DNA from: Mycogone perniciosa
Lineage: Eukaryota > Ascomycota > Sordariomycetes > Hypocreales > Hypocreaceae
DNA: 64,000 nucleotides
Reading direction: 5' to 3'
NCBI GenBank assembly: GCA_025331125.1
Contig: JAOALB010000103.1
Coordinates: 144,099-208,098 of the forward strand
Below, one piece after another: positions 1-12,500 of this stretch. Every line of letters begins with the position of its first letter. Position 1 is the stretch's first letter. A program made the position numbers and the translations under genes. A model generated the notes under the pieces. It saw only the letters and a list, made by a program, of their open reading frames with translations, made no database searches and was not told where the DNA came from.

Positions 1-50
1 GTATCTTTTTCTTGTTATTGCTGTTGGCGTTTTTAGAGAATATGCTTGCT

Positions 51-2343
51 CTAGCCGCGACAGTGGATGCTGTGGCTGGTCGTCCATTTCTGGTAACAGG
101 CCCAGCAGAACTCGTGGCGGCATTTAATGCCTGTGACAAAGGTTGGTTTTAGTTTCTCAATATTCTGGATTTTCGACGGAAAAGGAGATATGGTGTGGCG
201 TTGTGTACGCACCATGAAAGCTGAAGCAGGACGAAGACAAGAGAAAAGAGAAAAAGGAGATGCAACTTACAAGTCATGTGTGAGCTGCCAAACCCACTTG
301 TTAGCTATACCTAAGAAAACGGGACGGAGATGAAGAACGTACCAGCCTTCATTCTTCTCAATCGCCCATCCACACCCCGGACAGGGCTTCGTCGTCTTAC
401 CCACCGTCTCCTTACTTTTCTCCTCCTCCTCCTTCCTCCTTGCCGCAATCTGCCTCGCCAACTCCACTGCTCTCTTCGTTCTTTCCCTCTCCCCCCTCTC
501 CCTTTGCTCACGTCTCTCTCTCTCTCGCCGCTCCTCCTCAAGGAGGCCTTGGGCCATGGCTCTATCGGCATCAAGCTGGGCTTGCTGCGCTGTCTCCCAC
601 GCCTCGTTGTCTATCTCCAGTCGCGAGCGGAAGTTCTCCGGGTCAGCTAGAAGTTGGTCGTACTCGTCGCATGTGAGACCCTGGTGCCAGGCGACGTTGT
701 GGTGGAAACACGAGCGATGACTGCAGTGTAGACATGTTACGATAGGTTGGTCACGGCCGGAGCCGTGGATTTGGCCGGAGCCGCAACCAGAAGTGCACCA
801 GAAGAAGTTTTCGGCCTCGGCCATGGCGGCTCTGAGAGCAAGAGTTTCATATCTTGAATTCTTGTTAGCTTAGATGAGGGGGGGAAGATAGGGGAAGGGG
901 GTAAATAAGCGCACCGCCGAAATGTCTCCTCGTCCGCATACCGCTGGATGTCAGTATAATCTAGGAGTTCTCGGCACTCTGGACATCTAATATCAGTCCA
1001 CAGCTTGCTGTTCAGATCCGAGCGGATAGATGTCTCGAGACATTCAAGACAAGCCCTGGGAGGATGCGTGCAGGACGCGGTCACGGAAAATCGAGGAAAC
1101 AGATCCACCTCCTTCATCCCAACGCAAATAACACACTCGCAATCGCCGGTCAAAGGATCCGCCGGCACTCGTTGGTTAGTAACCAAGACATCCGATGTGT
1201 TTGCAGCTTTCTGATATCGCTGTCCGAAACTAAGCAAAGCAAGATAGCAAAACTCTTAGCAAAAAGGACTGAAATAGATGGATGTTGAACTATATATGAA
1301 AAATAAACAAATAAAGAATACAAGGGAAACATTGCAAATATCATCAGGGGCATAACAAGCTCGAGGTTTATCCCCCGTGCTAATAATCCGAAGCGCAAAA
1401 AGCACCTGGTATTCGTGGAGTAAAGTCGGGGGGCCTACCTGAAATCATCAGCTACTTCATCTCCACGTCTTTCAGAAAGGTCCAGACGGCGGAGGTAGGC
1501 CTCCGTCATGGCAGACTCCTGCTGCTCGAGGAGGGCGACGTACGGATTGCTAGTAGTGGGGGTAGAGGGACCCCGGGGGATGACCTCCTCTTCTTCATAT
1601 GGAGGTGGAGGATCCTCTCCGGTCGCCTCAGGAGGGGGGGTTGCTGTCGGTATCTCTTCCTCCACTGCGGCAGTGGTTAGATCTGTGTCTTGTGGAAGTG
1701 TAAACTCGTCGTCGCCAAAGAGTGCCAGATTGACTCGATATTGGAACCCTGGCTGAGATATTTGTGAAGTCGTAGTAATACTTATAACTGGTGGAGGCTG
1801 GTCTGTGACTGGGGTTGGAGGGGATTCATCTTGTTCAGCAGTGGTGCTTCTTGTTCTTGTTCTTGATGCTTCAGCCTCCTCATCTGTCTCTTCATCGTCC
1901 ACCAGCCAGATAGACTCGTCATCTCCGCCGAAGCCGCTCATGATGGCGGGATTGATCATGCCATAGTGTGAAGACGCCGACTTGACAAACATATTGCTTT
2001 TCATTGCGGACGTCTCCACGAACGGGACGTACTTGGCAACAAACGGATCCGGTTCAGGGTCTGCCACAGACTCCAACTCCAACTCAGGCTCAGGCTCAGG
2101 CTCAGGTTCAGGGTTGTTCGCAGTTGGTTCAATACTAGAGTTGGTGTCGTTATTGATAGTGCCGGTGCGCTCACTCTCCTCTATCGAGTGTGGTTCTGAT
2201 TCGGACTGCGCTGGTGTGATGTATGTCCCTGGATCGTTTCGGATCGGCCAGCTAATTTCCAGAGGTGGTCTTTGATGGACGGAGTCGTTGTTCTTGCGTC
2301 TGCGGAAGGCAGCTTCAGTCTTCTTCTTGAGAGACCGTAACAT
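51..2343 (-). CDS. RBR-type (RING1-IBR-RING2) E3 ubiquitin ligase, 607 aa, 5 exons
   Basis: Exons run 2343-1439, 1229-915, 852-343, 284-271 and 130-51 (1824 nt). Residues 1-300 are acidic, low-complexity and probably disordered, including a Glu/Pro run from a GGCTCA-type hexamer repeat at about 2080-2115. RING1 starts near Cys332-Cys337 (CECVIC). The IBR lies at about 407-480 (FWCTSGCGSG, then paired Cys/His), followed by a charged Glu/Arg helix. RING2 begins CPGC at 564-567 and continues GCSHMTC, KCRHEFCW. Cys577 in GCSHM aligns with the thioester cysteine of Parkin/HHARI-like ligases, so a HECT-like RING hybrid mechanism is expected. The fourth exon is only 14 nt and supplies the end of the Cys577 codon through Thr581; without it the domain breaks. 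Substrate unknown. The ATG at 2343 opens the long first frame; upstream in-frame coding was not seen. Confidence 0.9.
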
Positions 2344-3438
2344 TCTTGGTCAGTTCGACTGCTTGATGTGATGGTCTCTCTCTGGCAAACGGAGTTCGCC
2401 GGCGCAGGTGTTAATGCAGCCCCCAGGGGGACATAGGGTGTGTTAACTGACAATTGCCGACCAGACCTGAGACTCGAAGCAAAGAAGAATATAATCCAAT
2501 AAGCGCTCTGAGGATCATCGGCATTGAATCATTGAGAGAGAGGTTTGTAAGAGGGTGCGAGTAGAAACGGACTTGAGAGGGAGTGGTGGCGCATTATCAT
2601 TATCAGACTGATGTCTTGGACAGCCTGCGAACCAGCTGAGCGTTGATAGTGAAGCCAGTGAGCCTGGAGTCGGCAAGCCAGGGCTGGTTGCAGCCCCTAA
2701 GAAGCCTTGCAGAGGCCACTAAACTAGCAGTTATAGCGCAATTCACACACCTCAAGCTGCTGCGCCTTCAGCAGAGCGCCTGATGAGCGGGAGCCAACCA
2801 GTGCGCCTCGCGGTCCTACAAGTACATACTCCATACTCCATACATACATGCCACAGGTAGCGGGCAGATACGAATAGTATCCAGCAGGCGTCAAGCTTCG
2901 TGCCCGGTCATTATTGGTCCTTAAAACAAGTTTCTCGGACAATGGGGAAGCTCAGGAATGGGATCAGAGCCATTAGCATGCCATTTCACACTGAGTCCTA
3001 CGAAGTAGTAGCCTACTTACACGTCATGGGAGCACTGAAGTACTGGTACATGCCTGTACTAATTAATTCGAGACACCTCCATCAATCAGGCTTCCAGCTG
3101 ACCATCGGCATCGGGCGTGGAGGAGTTGACATCTCGCTGGCCAATACTCCGTGGAGGGCTGATCCTCGGAGTTCGATAATGCGGAGTCAAGGGATAGTGC
3201 ATGAGGTGATACAGGCTGTTACCCCTGTTGTCGGGATGTCAAGTTTCATCCAGACGTCACAATAAGACTGATATTCATATGGTGTTTCTATTCATGCATA
3301 GCGAACATCCCAATCACAAACGCCATCAACTCATCTCGAACCAGTTACGAATACATGGACGTGAGGTGAGGTGTAACATATATGACTTCACGCAGTATCC
3401 AAAAAGAAATCCACTTGGCTTTGGCTTATGTAGTGCTG
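2344..3438. other. Intergenic, 1.1 kb
   Basis: Promoter side of the RBR ligase gene and 3' side of the coiled-coil gene. It contains short CATACTC/CATACATA iterations near 2820-2850. The only open frame of note (about 2900-3265, plus) starts at GTG and resembles nothing I know. I see no RNA gene. Confidence 0.6.
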
Positions 3439-5283
3439 TCAACTCGTCCACCAGCCGTCTCCTCGCTTCCGATTCTTGGGAAGGTAAAGGTATGAAACAA
3501 GAGACTGGTCGCCCTCATCGACAAACTTCTCCCGCTTCTCTTCCGGACCCCACGCCACCAGCATCTGTTGCTTACGCACAACTGCCGGCGCCTTGATGGC
3601 ATCCCGCTGTCCAATCTGGCGCATATACAGCGCAGGGACAACCGTACATACATTCATCAGCTTCTGGTATAAATCCCCCTTGTTCGGCCTCGGGTCCAGC
3701 TTGGACACATTGAATGCCTTCCTGTTCTGCAGGATGTTCTTACAGTCCAATTTCTCGACGCTTTCTATAAACTCAGCGGAACGTGTAAGTCGGGAGCCCG
3801 GGCCCCAGGAAATGTACGGGTTGATGTCAAGATAAAAATGATGCGTCGACACTTGGAATTTCTCGTAGAGTGCCATGGCTGGTGTGATGCAGTTCTCCTC
3901 CATATTCTGGCAGAACCACTGAAATCGGTCCTTTTTGCAGAATATCTTTAGGATTTCCGCGAGCTCCATGGTCAAGTCCCTGCTGTGCCTGTTTCGTACG
4001 CTTTTGAACTGTGGCGCGCTGAGCAGAGCGTTGTAACCCTCGGCGGTCCATGATCGAACGGCAAAGAGATCTATCTAGTTGTTAGTGGTCGCTGAATACA
4101 ATCCTGAAATCCATGAACCCATCATCATACCTCTCTTGGGCTCGACTGCGGTCTGCATCTGTGTCTCTATGAAGCTAATCATCTCAGTGTAATTCTGCCC
4201 AGCCCCGTACATAATCTTCTGGAAGATGTTGTCGTGGAGGAATCGCATGATGATGGCAGCGATGATATCTTCGTCTGTCTCCGGAAACAAAGAGCCATGA
4301 ACAAGGTCTGGGTATTTTTGTAGGGTCCTCCGGAACTTTGATACTTCTCCCGATTGCTTGCGAGCGTTGGTTGCGAGAGTCTCGACGCCAGCCTCATAGT
4401 CGTCCAGCCAAGGGTCCATGAACTTTTGAACCCAATCTTGGACTTGCTCAACAAGGTCGTCGTATTGCTACGTACAAGGTTTAGTCAGACCATGCAGAAT
4501 ATGGAGAGGAATCAGTTTGACGCTTACCCGACCAACCTCCTCTGCCGTGAGGTCCTTGCGATAGGGCTGGAGACTAAAGATGTGCGATTGGGCATCATTC
4601 AGCTCCTCCCTCAGAAGGCGGTTTTCCTCCTTGATCGTCTGAATCTCCTGGCCAAGGATCTCGGCATCATTGGCAATCTGATTCATATCCGAGTTGAGCA
4701 GGTGCTTCATTTGTTCCACCTGCTCGATCGCCCGCACTGCTTCCCTCTCCGCCGTCTCCTTCTCCTCTGTGAGCTTTCTTATAGTATCTTGAAGTCCCTG
4801 GAGGTGTCTTCGCGCTCGCTCGTCGTCTCGCCGCTCAGCGCCGTCGGAGAGCCGCCGCCCCAGGGTGAAGCTCCCGCTCTCCATGCTAGGAAAGCTATCA
4901 ACGGAGGTGTATAATGACCCGGGCATGCGCTGTAGTTCGAATTCATCGTCAGAGTGAGAAGAGTCGAGCATCGAGGATGGCATGGTTGTGTATCTTCTGG
5001 TTGGCACGAGCTCAGGAGGGAGTGCCTCAGTCATTTCGTCCGATGTAAAGTCGAGGAGATCCTCTTCAGCCGAGCCTGTAGACACGGGGAAATCCTTGGG
5101 CTCAGCGATATCGTCGCTATTGTTCTTGTCTTTGAACTTGTCCTTGAGCTGCTCTTCCTCCTCTCTGTCTGCCTCGGCGAATTTGGTGTTTTTTTTCTCC
5201 TTGCGAAGAACCGCATGACCACCAGACGAGCGGCTGCGCATGTCTTCGAGGGGAATTGTCCCTTGTCCTTTATCGGGAGACAT
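3439..5283 (-). CDS. Coiled-coil protein of unknown function, 574 aa, 3 exons
   Basis: Exons run 5283-4528, 4467-4131 and 4070-3439 (1725 nt); donors GTAAGC and GTATGA and the matching acceptors keep the frame. I do not recognise the family. Residues about 1-150 are polar and acidic with Ser/Asp-rich stretches. About 165-250 form a strong coiled coil (heptad-like Leu with Glu/Arg/Lys). The last 320 residues look globular and helical, with aromatic-rich segments such as FYLDINPYISWGPGSRL and a Lys/Arg-rich C-terminus ending in GWWTS. No catalytic motif is visible. The start is the ATG at 5283; the in-frame TTG at 5349 is rejected. Immediately upstream on the coding strand lies a T-rich tract (5355-5398). 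A conserved folded C-terminus plus a coiled coil would fit a scaffold or adaptor, but that is inference. Confidence 0.75.
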
Positions 5284-6750
5284 GGTATTATGTTGCCAAC
5301 ATCCAATAGATGGGAGGGATAGGGGAATTTGTCCTTTGATATGCGACAATAACCAAAAATAAAAATAAAAAATAAAAAATAAAAATAAAAAAAGATAAAA
5401 TCAAGAACGAGGTTGGACAAGGAGCTCAGAATAGAACGCAGGTTCTGTCAAGAAGGCCGGAACTGTGAGAGTCGGTGGCGTCCATCATGGCCACAGCCTG
5501 GGCTGAGATGAGGCAGCCTTTCTATCTGAATAGCCAAGCAGAGGGCAGTGGGCAGTGCTTGGTAACTTGGGCATTCATGCGCCTGGACATGTATGTACAT
5601 AGAGTTGAGGGGCCAAAGTACCAGTACGAGTACTCGGGACAGCAAAGTCAGTCAAGTCAGCCTCACTCACTGTTACGGAGTACGAGTACGGAGTGCGGAT
5701 GTCCGTGGCTCGCGGGCCGCCCTCTGTGGAGGATATGTACCTGTACTGCGGAGTACTACTACTTGCAGCGGTGCAATCATGCTTGATAATGCCTACCTGT
5801 GCTCTTGTAATAAGCTTGCAAGGCTCTTCATCAATGTAGAAATCCACGGGCAGTAAGAAACATGATGCCATATCATTGAAGCTATCAAGGCTCCCCGCAT
5901 CGGAGCACGCCTGTCCTGCAGCAGCCAATTGGCCACAGACAGCGCGCCCCTCTCGCTGAAACCAATGCGCTAACCGCCCGCTAGAGCCCGCTGTAAATTA
6001 GTGCTCCATAAGCTCCATAAGCTCCACCAACTGCTTCTGAGGCGGCGCCATCCGCCAAAACCCCGCCATCGGCTTACACGACAGACTCCAGACAGAAACA
6101 TGTGTCTCCAATCCAGGACTCAGGACGAGGCAGACTTCAGCCTCGTTTTTGTTAGGCAGTTTTGGCTATAGTACGGAGTACGTATTGCACGGAGCAAAGG
6201 CAGTTCGATTTGTACTGCTACCATGTGCAGTCATGATGCATTGCCAGGCATCAGCTCCACCAAGCTGAAGGTGCGGCTTCTGGCATCATTCAGAGCTCCT
6301 CTTGTTTGCGTCCATCTAGCTCCCATTAACGCATTCATCGTCTCTTTTTACCCATCTAGATCAACTGGGTCGTAAATCACCCAGGCAGATTCTGCGTCTC
6401 TTGCGTCGTACTGGTACACGGACATTCTTATAGCCTGTTCGCATCTGCTTCGCTATCGAGCCACGCCTTTCTGCCCAACAAGCAGCCTCGTTCAGCCAAA
6501 CCCCTAGCTTCTCAACTCTATTCTTTTTCGCGACCTCATTTGGCGTCTGAGCTGCTTCGTACATCTTTTTGTGTTTTATTTACTGCCTCTTTCCTCTGTT
6601 GGCTCCCAGTCATCCCTCCATCCCCCAGCTCCAGAGCTCAGGCAGGGTTGGGTATTCAAACCTGTTCCTAACCTCTTGCTCCTCTAAACCAGCCTCATCT
6701 CCTCGACACCTGTCCTTCTGTCTTGCTCTTGAATACTTGGCCCTCTCGAG
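5284..6750. other. Intergenic, 1.5 kb, divergent promoter region
   Basis: Lies between the divergently transcribed coiled-coil gene and the Hsp70-like gene. It holds an A/T-only microsatellite-like tract at 5355-5398, GCTCCATAA iterations near 6001-6022, and TACGGAGTA motifs at 5674-5682 and 6172-6180. The 200 bases before 6751 are pyrimidine-rich, typical of a fungal 5' leader. No gene seen. Confidence 0.6.
5355..5398. repeat. AAAAATA-type A-rich low-complexity tract
   Basis: About 44 bases composed only of A and T, in repeats of four to seven A's separated by T. It sits about 70 bases upstream of the ATG of the minus-strand coiled-coil gene, where it reads as a T-rich tract. It could be a promoter element or an ordinary microsatellite. 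No adjacent reverse transcriptase or target-site duplication suggests a retroelement tail. Confidence 0.8.
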
Positions 6751-8765
6751 ATGGATTTCGAAAGGCTTTCGATTAGTGACCGCAAGATCATTGTCGGTAT
6801 TGACTTTGGCACCACTTACTCAGGTGTGGCATGGGCAGAAACTCAACGGCCAGATAGACGGACAGCCATTACAACATGGCCCATCAGCAGGACCAGCCGT
6901 GAAGGCGAGTCTTCCGATAAGGTCCCGACCAAACTGCGTTACGCCCAAGATGGTGTTCAATGGGGTTTCTCTATCCCCATTACCGCTCCTCGGGACGAAG
7001 TCATTGAGTGGTTCAAGCTGTAAGTCACTATCAGAATGCAATGTCATCCTTCCATCTACTTATACTGAGACTCTATATCAGCGACCTAGATCCCTCATTG
7101 CAAAACATTGGTCAAGCCGTCACTCAAGAGGGTGCCCGAGGCGGCAGAGATGCCGAAAAGCTCGTCACGGATTACCTCCACGCTCTAACCGAGCACCTCC
7201 TCTACACTCTCCGCGAGAAACTCGGCGAGAGTGTCGTCAAAAGCACATCCCTAGAATTCGTCGTCACCGTCCCAGCCATCTGGAGTGACCTAGCCAAGGA
7301 CAAGACCAAGAAGGCCTGCAAGCGGGCCGTAGAACTCTCGGCCTTTGCGGGTTCCTCCAAAACACCCATCCACCTCGTCTCGGAACCTGAAGCTGCCGCT
7401 ATTTACGCCCTTCATGGACTGGATCCTCATGGCCAGAAAGTCGGCGACACTATAGTCGTTGTCGATGCTGGCGGCGGCACTGTTGATCTCATCTCTTACA
7501 CCATCACCGGCTTGAAACCAATTCTTCAAGTCCAAGAAGCGGCTCCAGGATCGGGTGCGCTTTGCGGATCTACATTCTTGAACATGCGGTTTTCCAAGTT
7601 CCTCAAGGCCAAGCTCGGAAAGGAGGACGGATTTGACGAAGAAGTCCAAGCAGAAGCCATGGAAGTCTTCGAGAAGAAGGTACCGTGACTCCCCCCTATC
7701 TTCTCATCACGAATCGCCCGAGATATCTATCATACTGACATTCTCCTAGGTCAAGCGCCAATTCACCCTCAACGCTCACCCAGACGAAACTTACACCATC
7801 CCCGTCGGTGGCCTCGCCAACAACAAAAGCCTCGGCATCACCCGCGGCCGCTACGCCCTCAAAGCCGCCGACCTAAAGACCATATTCGAGCCTGTCGTCC
7901 TCGAGGTCATCAAACTAGTCAAGGACCAAATCACCGTCAGCAACGTGCCCATCCGCGCCGTGCTCCTCGTCGGTGGGTTCGGTGCGTCAAACTACCTCAA
8001 GGAGCGCCTGCGCAACGCCATCGACAAGTCCATCGAGATCATGCAGCCACCTAATGCCTGGCAGGCTGTTGTCCAGGGCGCTGTCATGAAGGGGCTGGCG
8101 AATAGTGCGCCTGATACGCTTACCATGGTGAAGGTGGATAATCGCAGGGCGAGGAAGCATTATGGCACCGAGTGGCGCACCAAGTTCGACGAAAAGGTTC
8201 ATTCCCATATGGCTGATAAGAAGAGCTGGAGCGGTCTCGAAGGCTACTACAAAGTCAATGCCATGGAGTGGTTCATCAGAAAGGTAAACCCTCCCTCTCA
8301 CTTTACCCAACAACCAACTCCCCCCATGGCGTATTACAAAAATGCTGACTTCCTGCGCGCCCCAGAGTGATCAAGTCTCCGAGAACGAGCCATTCATCAC
8401 ATCCTTCGTCTGGACCGGCCTCGTCGCCCACGGTCGTATCCGCAGGATGCGCATGACCATCTACTGCGACCAAACCTCCGAGGACGCCCCCATAGAGAAA
8501 AACGAGAACGTCCAGATCCTAGCCAACGTCGAAGCCGATGTCAGCCACATCCCTGAGCATCTCCTGAACCGCCGCCAGGGGAAGGACGGGCAGTGGTACT
8601 ACGAGCTGAGCTGCAAGATTGAGGCTGTCTATCTATCGGCTTCGACGACGTACACTCTCCTGTATAACAGTATGTTTACACCCTGATTATTGACAGTGTG
8701 AGTGACTGTGCTAACAGATGTATACAGATCAGCGATACGACACTGTTACTTGCGAATACGTTTGA
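6751..8765 (+). CDS. Hsp70-like ATPase (fungal HSPA12-like family), 580 aa, 5 exons
   Basis: Exons run 6751-7019, 7082-7679, 7750-8283, 8366-8669 and 8728-8765 (1743 nt). The actin/Hsp70 ATPase fold shows phosphate-1 (VGIDFGTTYSGVAW, about 14-28), the connecting region (FVVTVPAIWSD), phosphate-2 (VVDAGGGTVDLISY) and the adenosine motif (VLLVGGFGAS, about 400). After the nucleotide-binding domain there is no canonical Hsp70 beta-sandwich/lid with an EEVD tail. Instead about 150 residues follow, ending QRYDTVTCEYV, as in the large fungal Hsp70-like/HSPA12-related family. These are often expanded in Pezizomycotina and their clients are mostly unknown. The last exon is only 38 nt. The ATG fits because FGTT follows shortly after it and the leader is pyrimidine-rich. 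I see no clear heat-shock element in the promoter. Confidence 0.9.
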
Positions 8766-9575
8766 GGTGGAATGCTCTTCATTATTATATCAACCTCTCC
8801 TTTCCTTTGTTTGCCCCCTTTTTTTGGTTGTCTCGCCGGAGTTAAGGGTCGATCAGAATACCATCATCAGCGAAACTCTTTGTAAATAGATCAGATCAGA
8901 TCTTGAATGAATCCAACGACAAAACATCAAACCCCCAACGCATCAAATTACCAATGAAAACAAGGAAATGAAGTAGTAGTGGGAATCATAAGATATATTA
9001 TATCAAATACAGGGGAAATGTCCATTGTGTGCCTCTCGCGAATATACGTCCTCCCCACAGGGGAAAAAAGACAGTATAGTTATAGTAGTAGTTACATCCA
9101 TATATCATCAAAGGGAATCAATAAAACAGAGTGCGAAGCGAAGCAACACAAAAAAATAAATAAAAAAGGGAGTGACACAAAAGGAGAAAGCGGCGGCCTC
9201 TGCGCATGGCCGGGTGGTATCCAGAACACCAGGCTGTAAACGACAAAGTAAACAGAAAACCCCAAGTACGGCCAGAAAGAAAAAAACATAGGAGGACAAA
9301 AAGAAACAGGAGAGGTATCGACACATCCCGAACCGTTTTCCGAGATCAAAACCCTGTACATCTGTATGTTCGTTCCATCGCCACCGCCCGCCATCGTATG
9401 TCGTTTTTTTTCAGGTCTCCCTTTCTCGACGGAGACATCCAGATATGCACATCCACAGCCCCCTATTCCACAGGCATAAGGAGACTGGTCATTAACAGCC
9501 ATTTTGTCACCTTCGCCTCTTTGTATCCATCATGGTACTTTGCCAGAAGGATCTTGAAGAGTAGAAAAACCGTCA
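8766..9575. other. Convergent 3' region, 0.8 kb
   Basis: Lies between the tails of the Hsp70-like gene (plus) and the DOCK gene (minus). Open frames here are Phe/Leu-rich or Lys-rich low-complexity shadows. Nothing else seen. Confidence 0.6.
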
Positions 9576-12500
9576 CTACTCCTCATCCACACTGCCCATC
9601 ATGTGGTCAACTTTGCTGCTTTTCATGCCAAGCTTAAGCAAGCTAAACCTCTTCCTCACACTCGCCATCTTCACCAAGCTTGATTCTTTGCCAAATGTCT
9701 CTTTGTCTCTGAACACAAAGTCGAAGCTGTCCCTCTCAACAGAGCTGCGCCTCCTCTCACTTTGGGTGTCGTGACGGCTGCTTTCCATTGATCCGGACCG
9801 AAAGAAGTTTTGCAGAGTAGCGTCTTTGCCGGGACTATTCGTATGACCGTTGGTTGCTTCTGGGTTGCCATTGACATGGTTGGCTGCCTCACTACCATCC
9901 TCTCTCTTTCGACCACCCAAGAAGCTCAATCGCGCACCTCGCTGCCGGGGAGTGACTTGTCGAATGACAGTCGCCTCTTCGGCTTTCACACCGTTCAGAG
10001 GCACTGCGATACTTGTACATTGCGGATTCTTGTCACTAAATGGTGTTGAACCTCTCCATGTTGGAGAAGGTGTCGCGATGGGCTCCCGGACGGGCTGTGG
10101 GGGAGCAAACAGAGCAATTTCAGGCGCAAAAGTGGCCTCAAAATCTAGTGCAGTGTTAGCTTTCTGTTACTATGTCATGGATCGGGGTTGGGGCAACACT
10201 CACAGCCTTGGAGCTCCGCATGTCTACGAGAGACAGACTCCTTTGAGCTCCGCGAGAAGAGGGCCAAACATCGCTTAATCATCATCGCATGGTCCATAAG
10301 AGACATTTTGATGGCGGTATCCTGTGGGTCAAGTTCAGGCTCCTCTTCTTCCTCATCTTCACCGACGGTAGGCTCGGGAAGCAATTTCCTATAGTTGGCT
10401 ACGCTGTTCTCAGACACTGCACTGACCGAAATGGCAATAGCATCCATAAGCTGCTGGGAGACATGCTCATCACCATCTGCCAGACGTCGTTCAAACACTG
10501 TCATCTCTTGCGTCTTGCGTACGATGCGCTCCAGAGCGGTTTCGTGGGCACTGAGTCTGATCGCATACGTCTCGATAATCTCGCTCCGCCGCAGCAGAGT
10601 AGGGAAAGGCTCTGCAGTTGCAAAGACTAGCTTTTCAGCGTAATGCTCGTGTACCGATCCAGATGTATTTCTCTTCGTCGTAACAGAGAAAACCTGAGGG
10701 TGCGAAGATAGCAAGAAGTCTCGAATCACCTGCGGTACTCGAGCCCTCTGATACACTTGATGGGTAAGGTCTCGGTGAGGTGTGAGAGCAGAGATAACCA
10801 AGAACTGGCCCTCCAGCTCATCCACATCACCACTGGTGATAATCTGGGCGGATGGGTATTGCTCTTGCATACGGTCTGTGAAGGCCGAGGCTCGCTCAGA
10901 AGGAGAGCCTTCGTAAACGAACTCCTTGTCTCGTATAGATGAGGGGAACCCCAATCCCTTATAGATTACCTTGAAGTATTTGGGGACTATCTTCTCGCTC
11001 TTGGAAATCTTCTCGTAGATACTTGCAATGGCGCGCTCTGTTCTAGCCAGCTTCGCGAAGTCGAAAATGTTGGTCTCATATTGAACCTGGAGTTCCTTAT
11101 AGGCAGTCAAAGCATTGCTCCACGATTCGCCGTCTTCAAAGTGTTTAATCATGTCGAAATAGATCCTCTCCTTGCGCTCGAATGGTGACTGCGCTGGGAA
11201 CTCTGGTTCTCCTAATGCAGGAGTGTGTCCGATTGGGTCCCACTCGTAAAGGTCGGCATGAAGGCGTAGCGCTAGACCGGCCTCTGTATGATTCCTAGAT
11301 TCGGCCTGAAGGTTGGCCAGCTGATGGACATAGCGGACAAATATTTCCTCCTTCTGCATGTCGCGCAGGAACTCCATTAAGCGAAGCCGGTTGATGATGT
11401 TGGATGCTTCGCCACTACCATCTCCGCTATGAACCGCTACCAACAAGTCAAGGAACTCGTCAACTGTGCCAACAAGCTCTCGTAATGCAGTGTAGAGGGG
11501 TTCATCGTGAATCTCGGCGAGGGGGTGGAATCGTTCCAGAAGTTCGGCAACAAAGAGTTTTTGCAGAATGCTCTCAGTCAGAGGGTTAGATTTAAAGTAA
11601 TGGTCCAGTGAGTCGATCATCTCCGTCTGAACCACGGAGAGGTCTTCGCTCAGTGTCCACTCGCTTACGATCATGGTCTGCAAAACCTCGACCGCCATCC
11701 TCCTGAGACCTTCATGGACACTCAAGCAAAGTTCGACAATGGGTCCTACCAGGGTCGGGACGTACTGAACCTGATATCCACCAATCTTGCTCAGGCCATA
11801 CCGCGTGCGTTCATCGAGGCTAGTCTCCCATCCAATAGCCTCCCACGTCCTACGTAAAAGCTCTGCTCCGTGTTCGCGTACATCACCAGCAATCTTCCAA
11901 ACAGCCCTCCTCTTTTGTTCTGGGAAAGTTTCCAGAGCAAGCGAGGAGCTTCCGACCAGTTTCAACAGAGTAGTGAAGAATAGCTTCCACAGCTCAGTGT
12001 TGAACGTTTCTGCCTCATCGGGATCGGGGAGGAACGAGTCAAGCATAATGCTGGCCAGATACTGTAGGATTCGCATAGTCGACTTATGATGGTAGATGTG
12101 AACACTCAGCCAACCAGGGGGGAACGCCTCGCCAGTCAAGATGCTCATTTGTACCCGGAGCAAGTTCTCCAAGAGGGTTGTGAGGTCTTCCTCCGCGGCC
12201 AGTTCTAGTTGCATGCCTGAAGGCGAATTTGAAACAGCAGAAAGTACGGCCGAAAGCTCAGCCAGAGCTTCATCAAATGAGAATTCCTCCTCGGCAGTCT
12301 TTGTTGGGAATGGATAAGATGAGGGAAACAGAAGTGAGAGCCGGTTTGTGGGCTTCTGTGGAGAGGACAGAATTGCCAGGTATGAGTCGACAATGTTCGG
12401 GATATGGTCAGGTATTTCCGGGCCAAGATGGTCAATCTGACTGACTAATACTGAGCAGCAAAGACGAATCTGATCTCTCCACTGGTCGTTGACTTCTGCG

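Noticed and set aside
2075..2120. GGCTCA repeat as a possible CRISPR or satellite
   Set aside because: It is an in-frame hexamer repeat encoding the Glu/Pro run of the RBR ligase; no spacers.
5284..5349. N-terminal extension of the coiled-coil protein
   Set aside because: Depends on a TTG start; nuclear fungal genes start at ATG, and 5283 is available.
5355..5398. Poly(A)-like retroelement tail
   Set aside because: No reverse-transcriptase remnant or target-site duplication; better explained as A/T microsatellite near a promoter.
6569..7288. 239-codon plus-strand frame
   Set aside because: Overlaps the start of the Hsp70-like gene in another frame; Ser/Pro/Arg-rich, no family.
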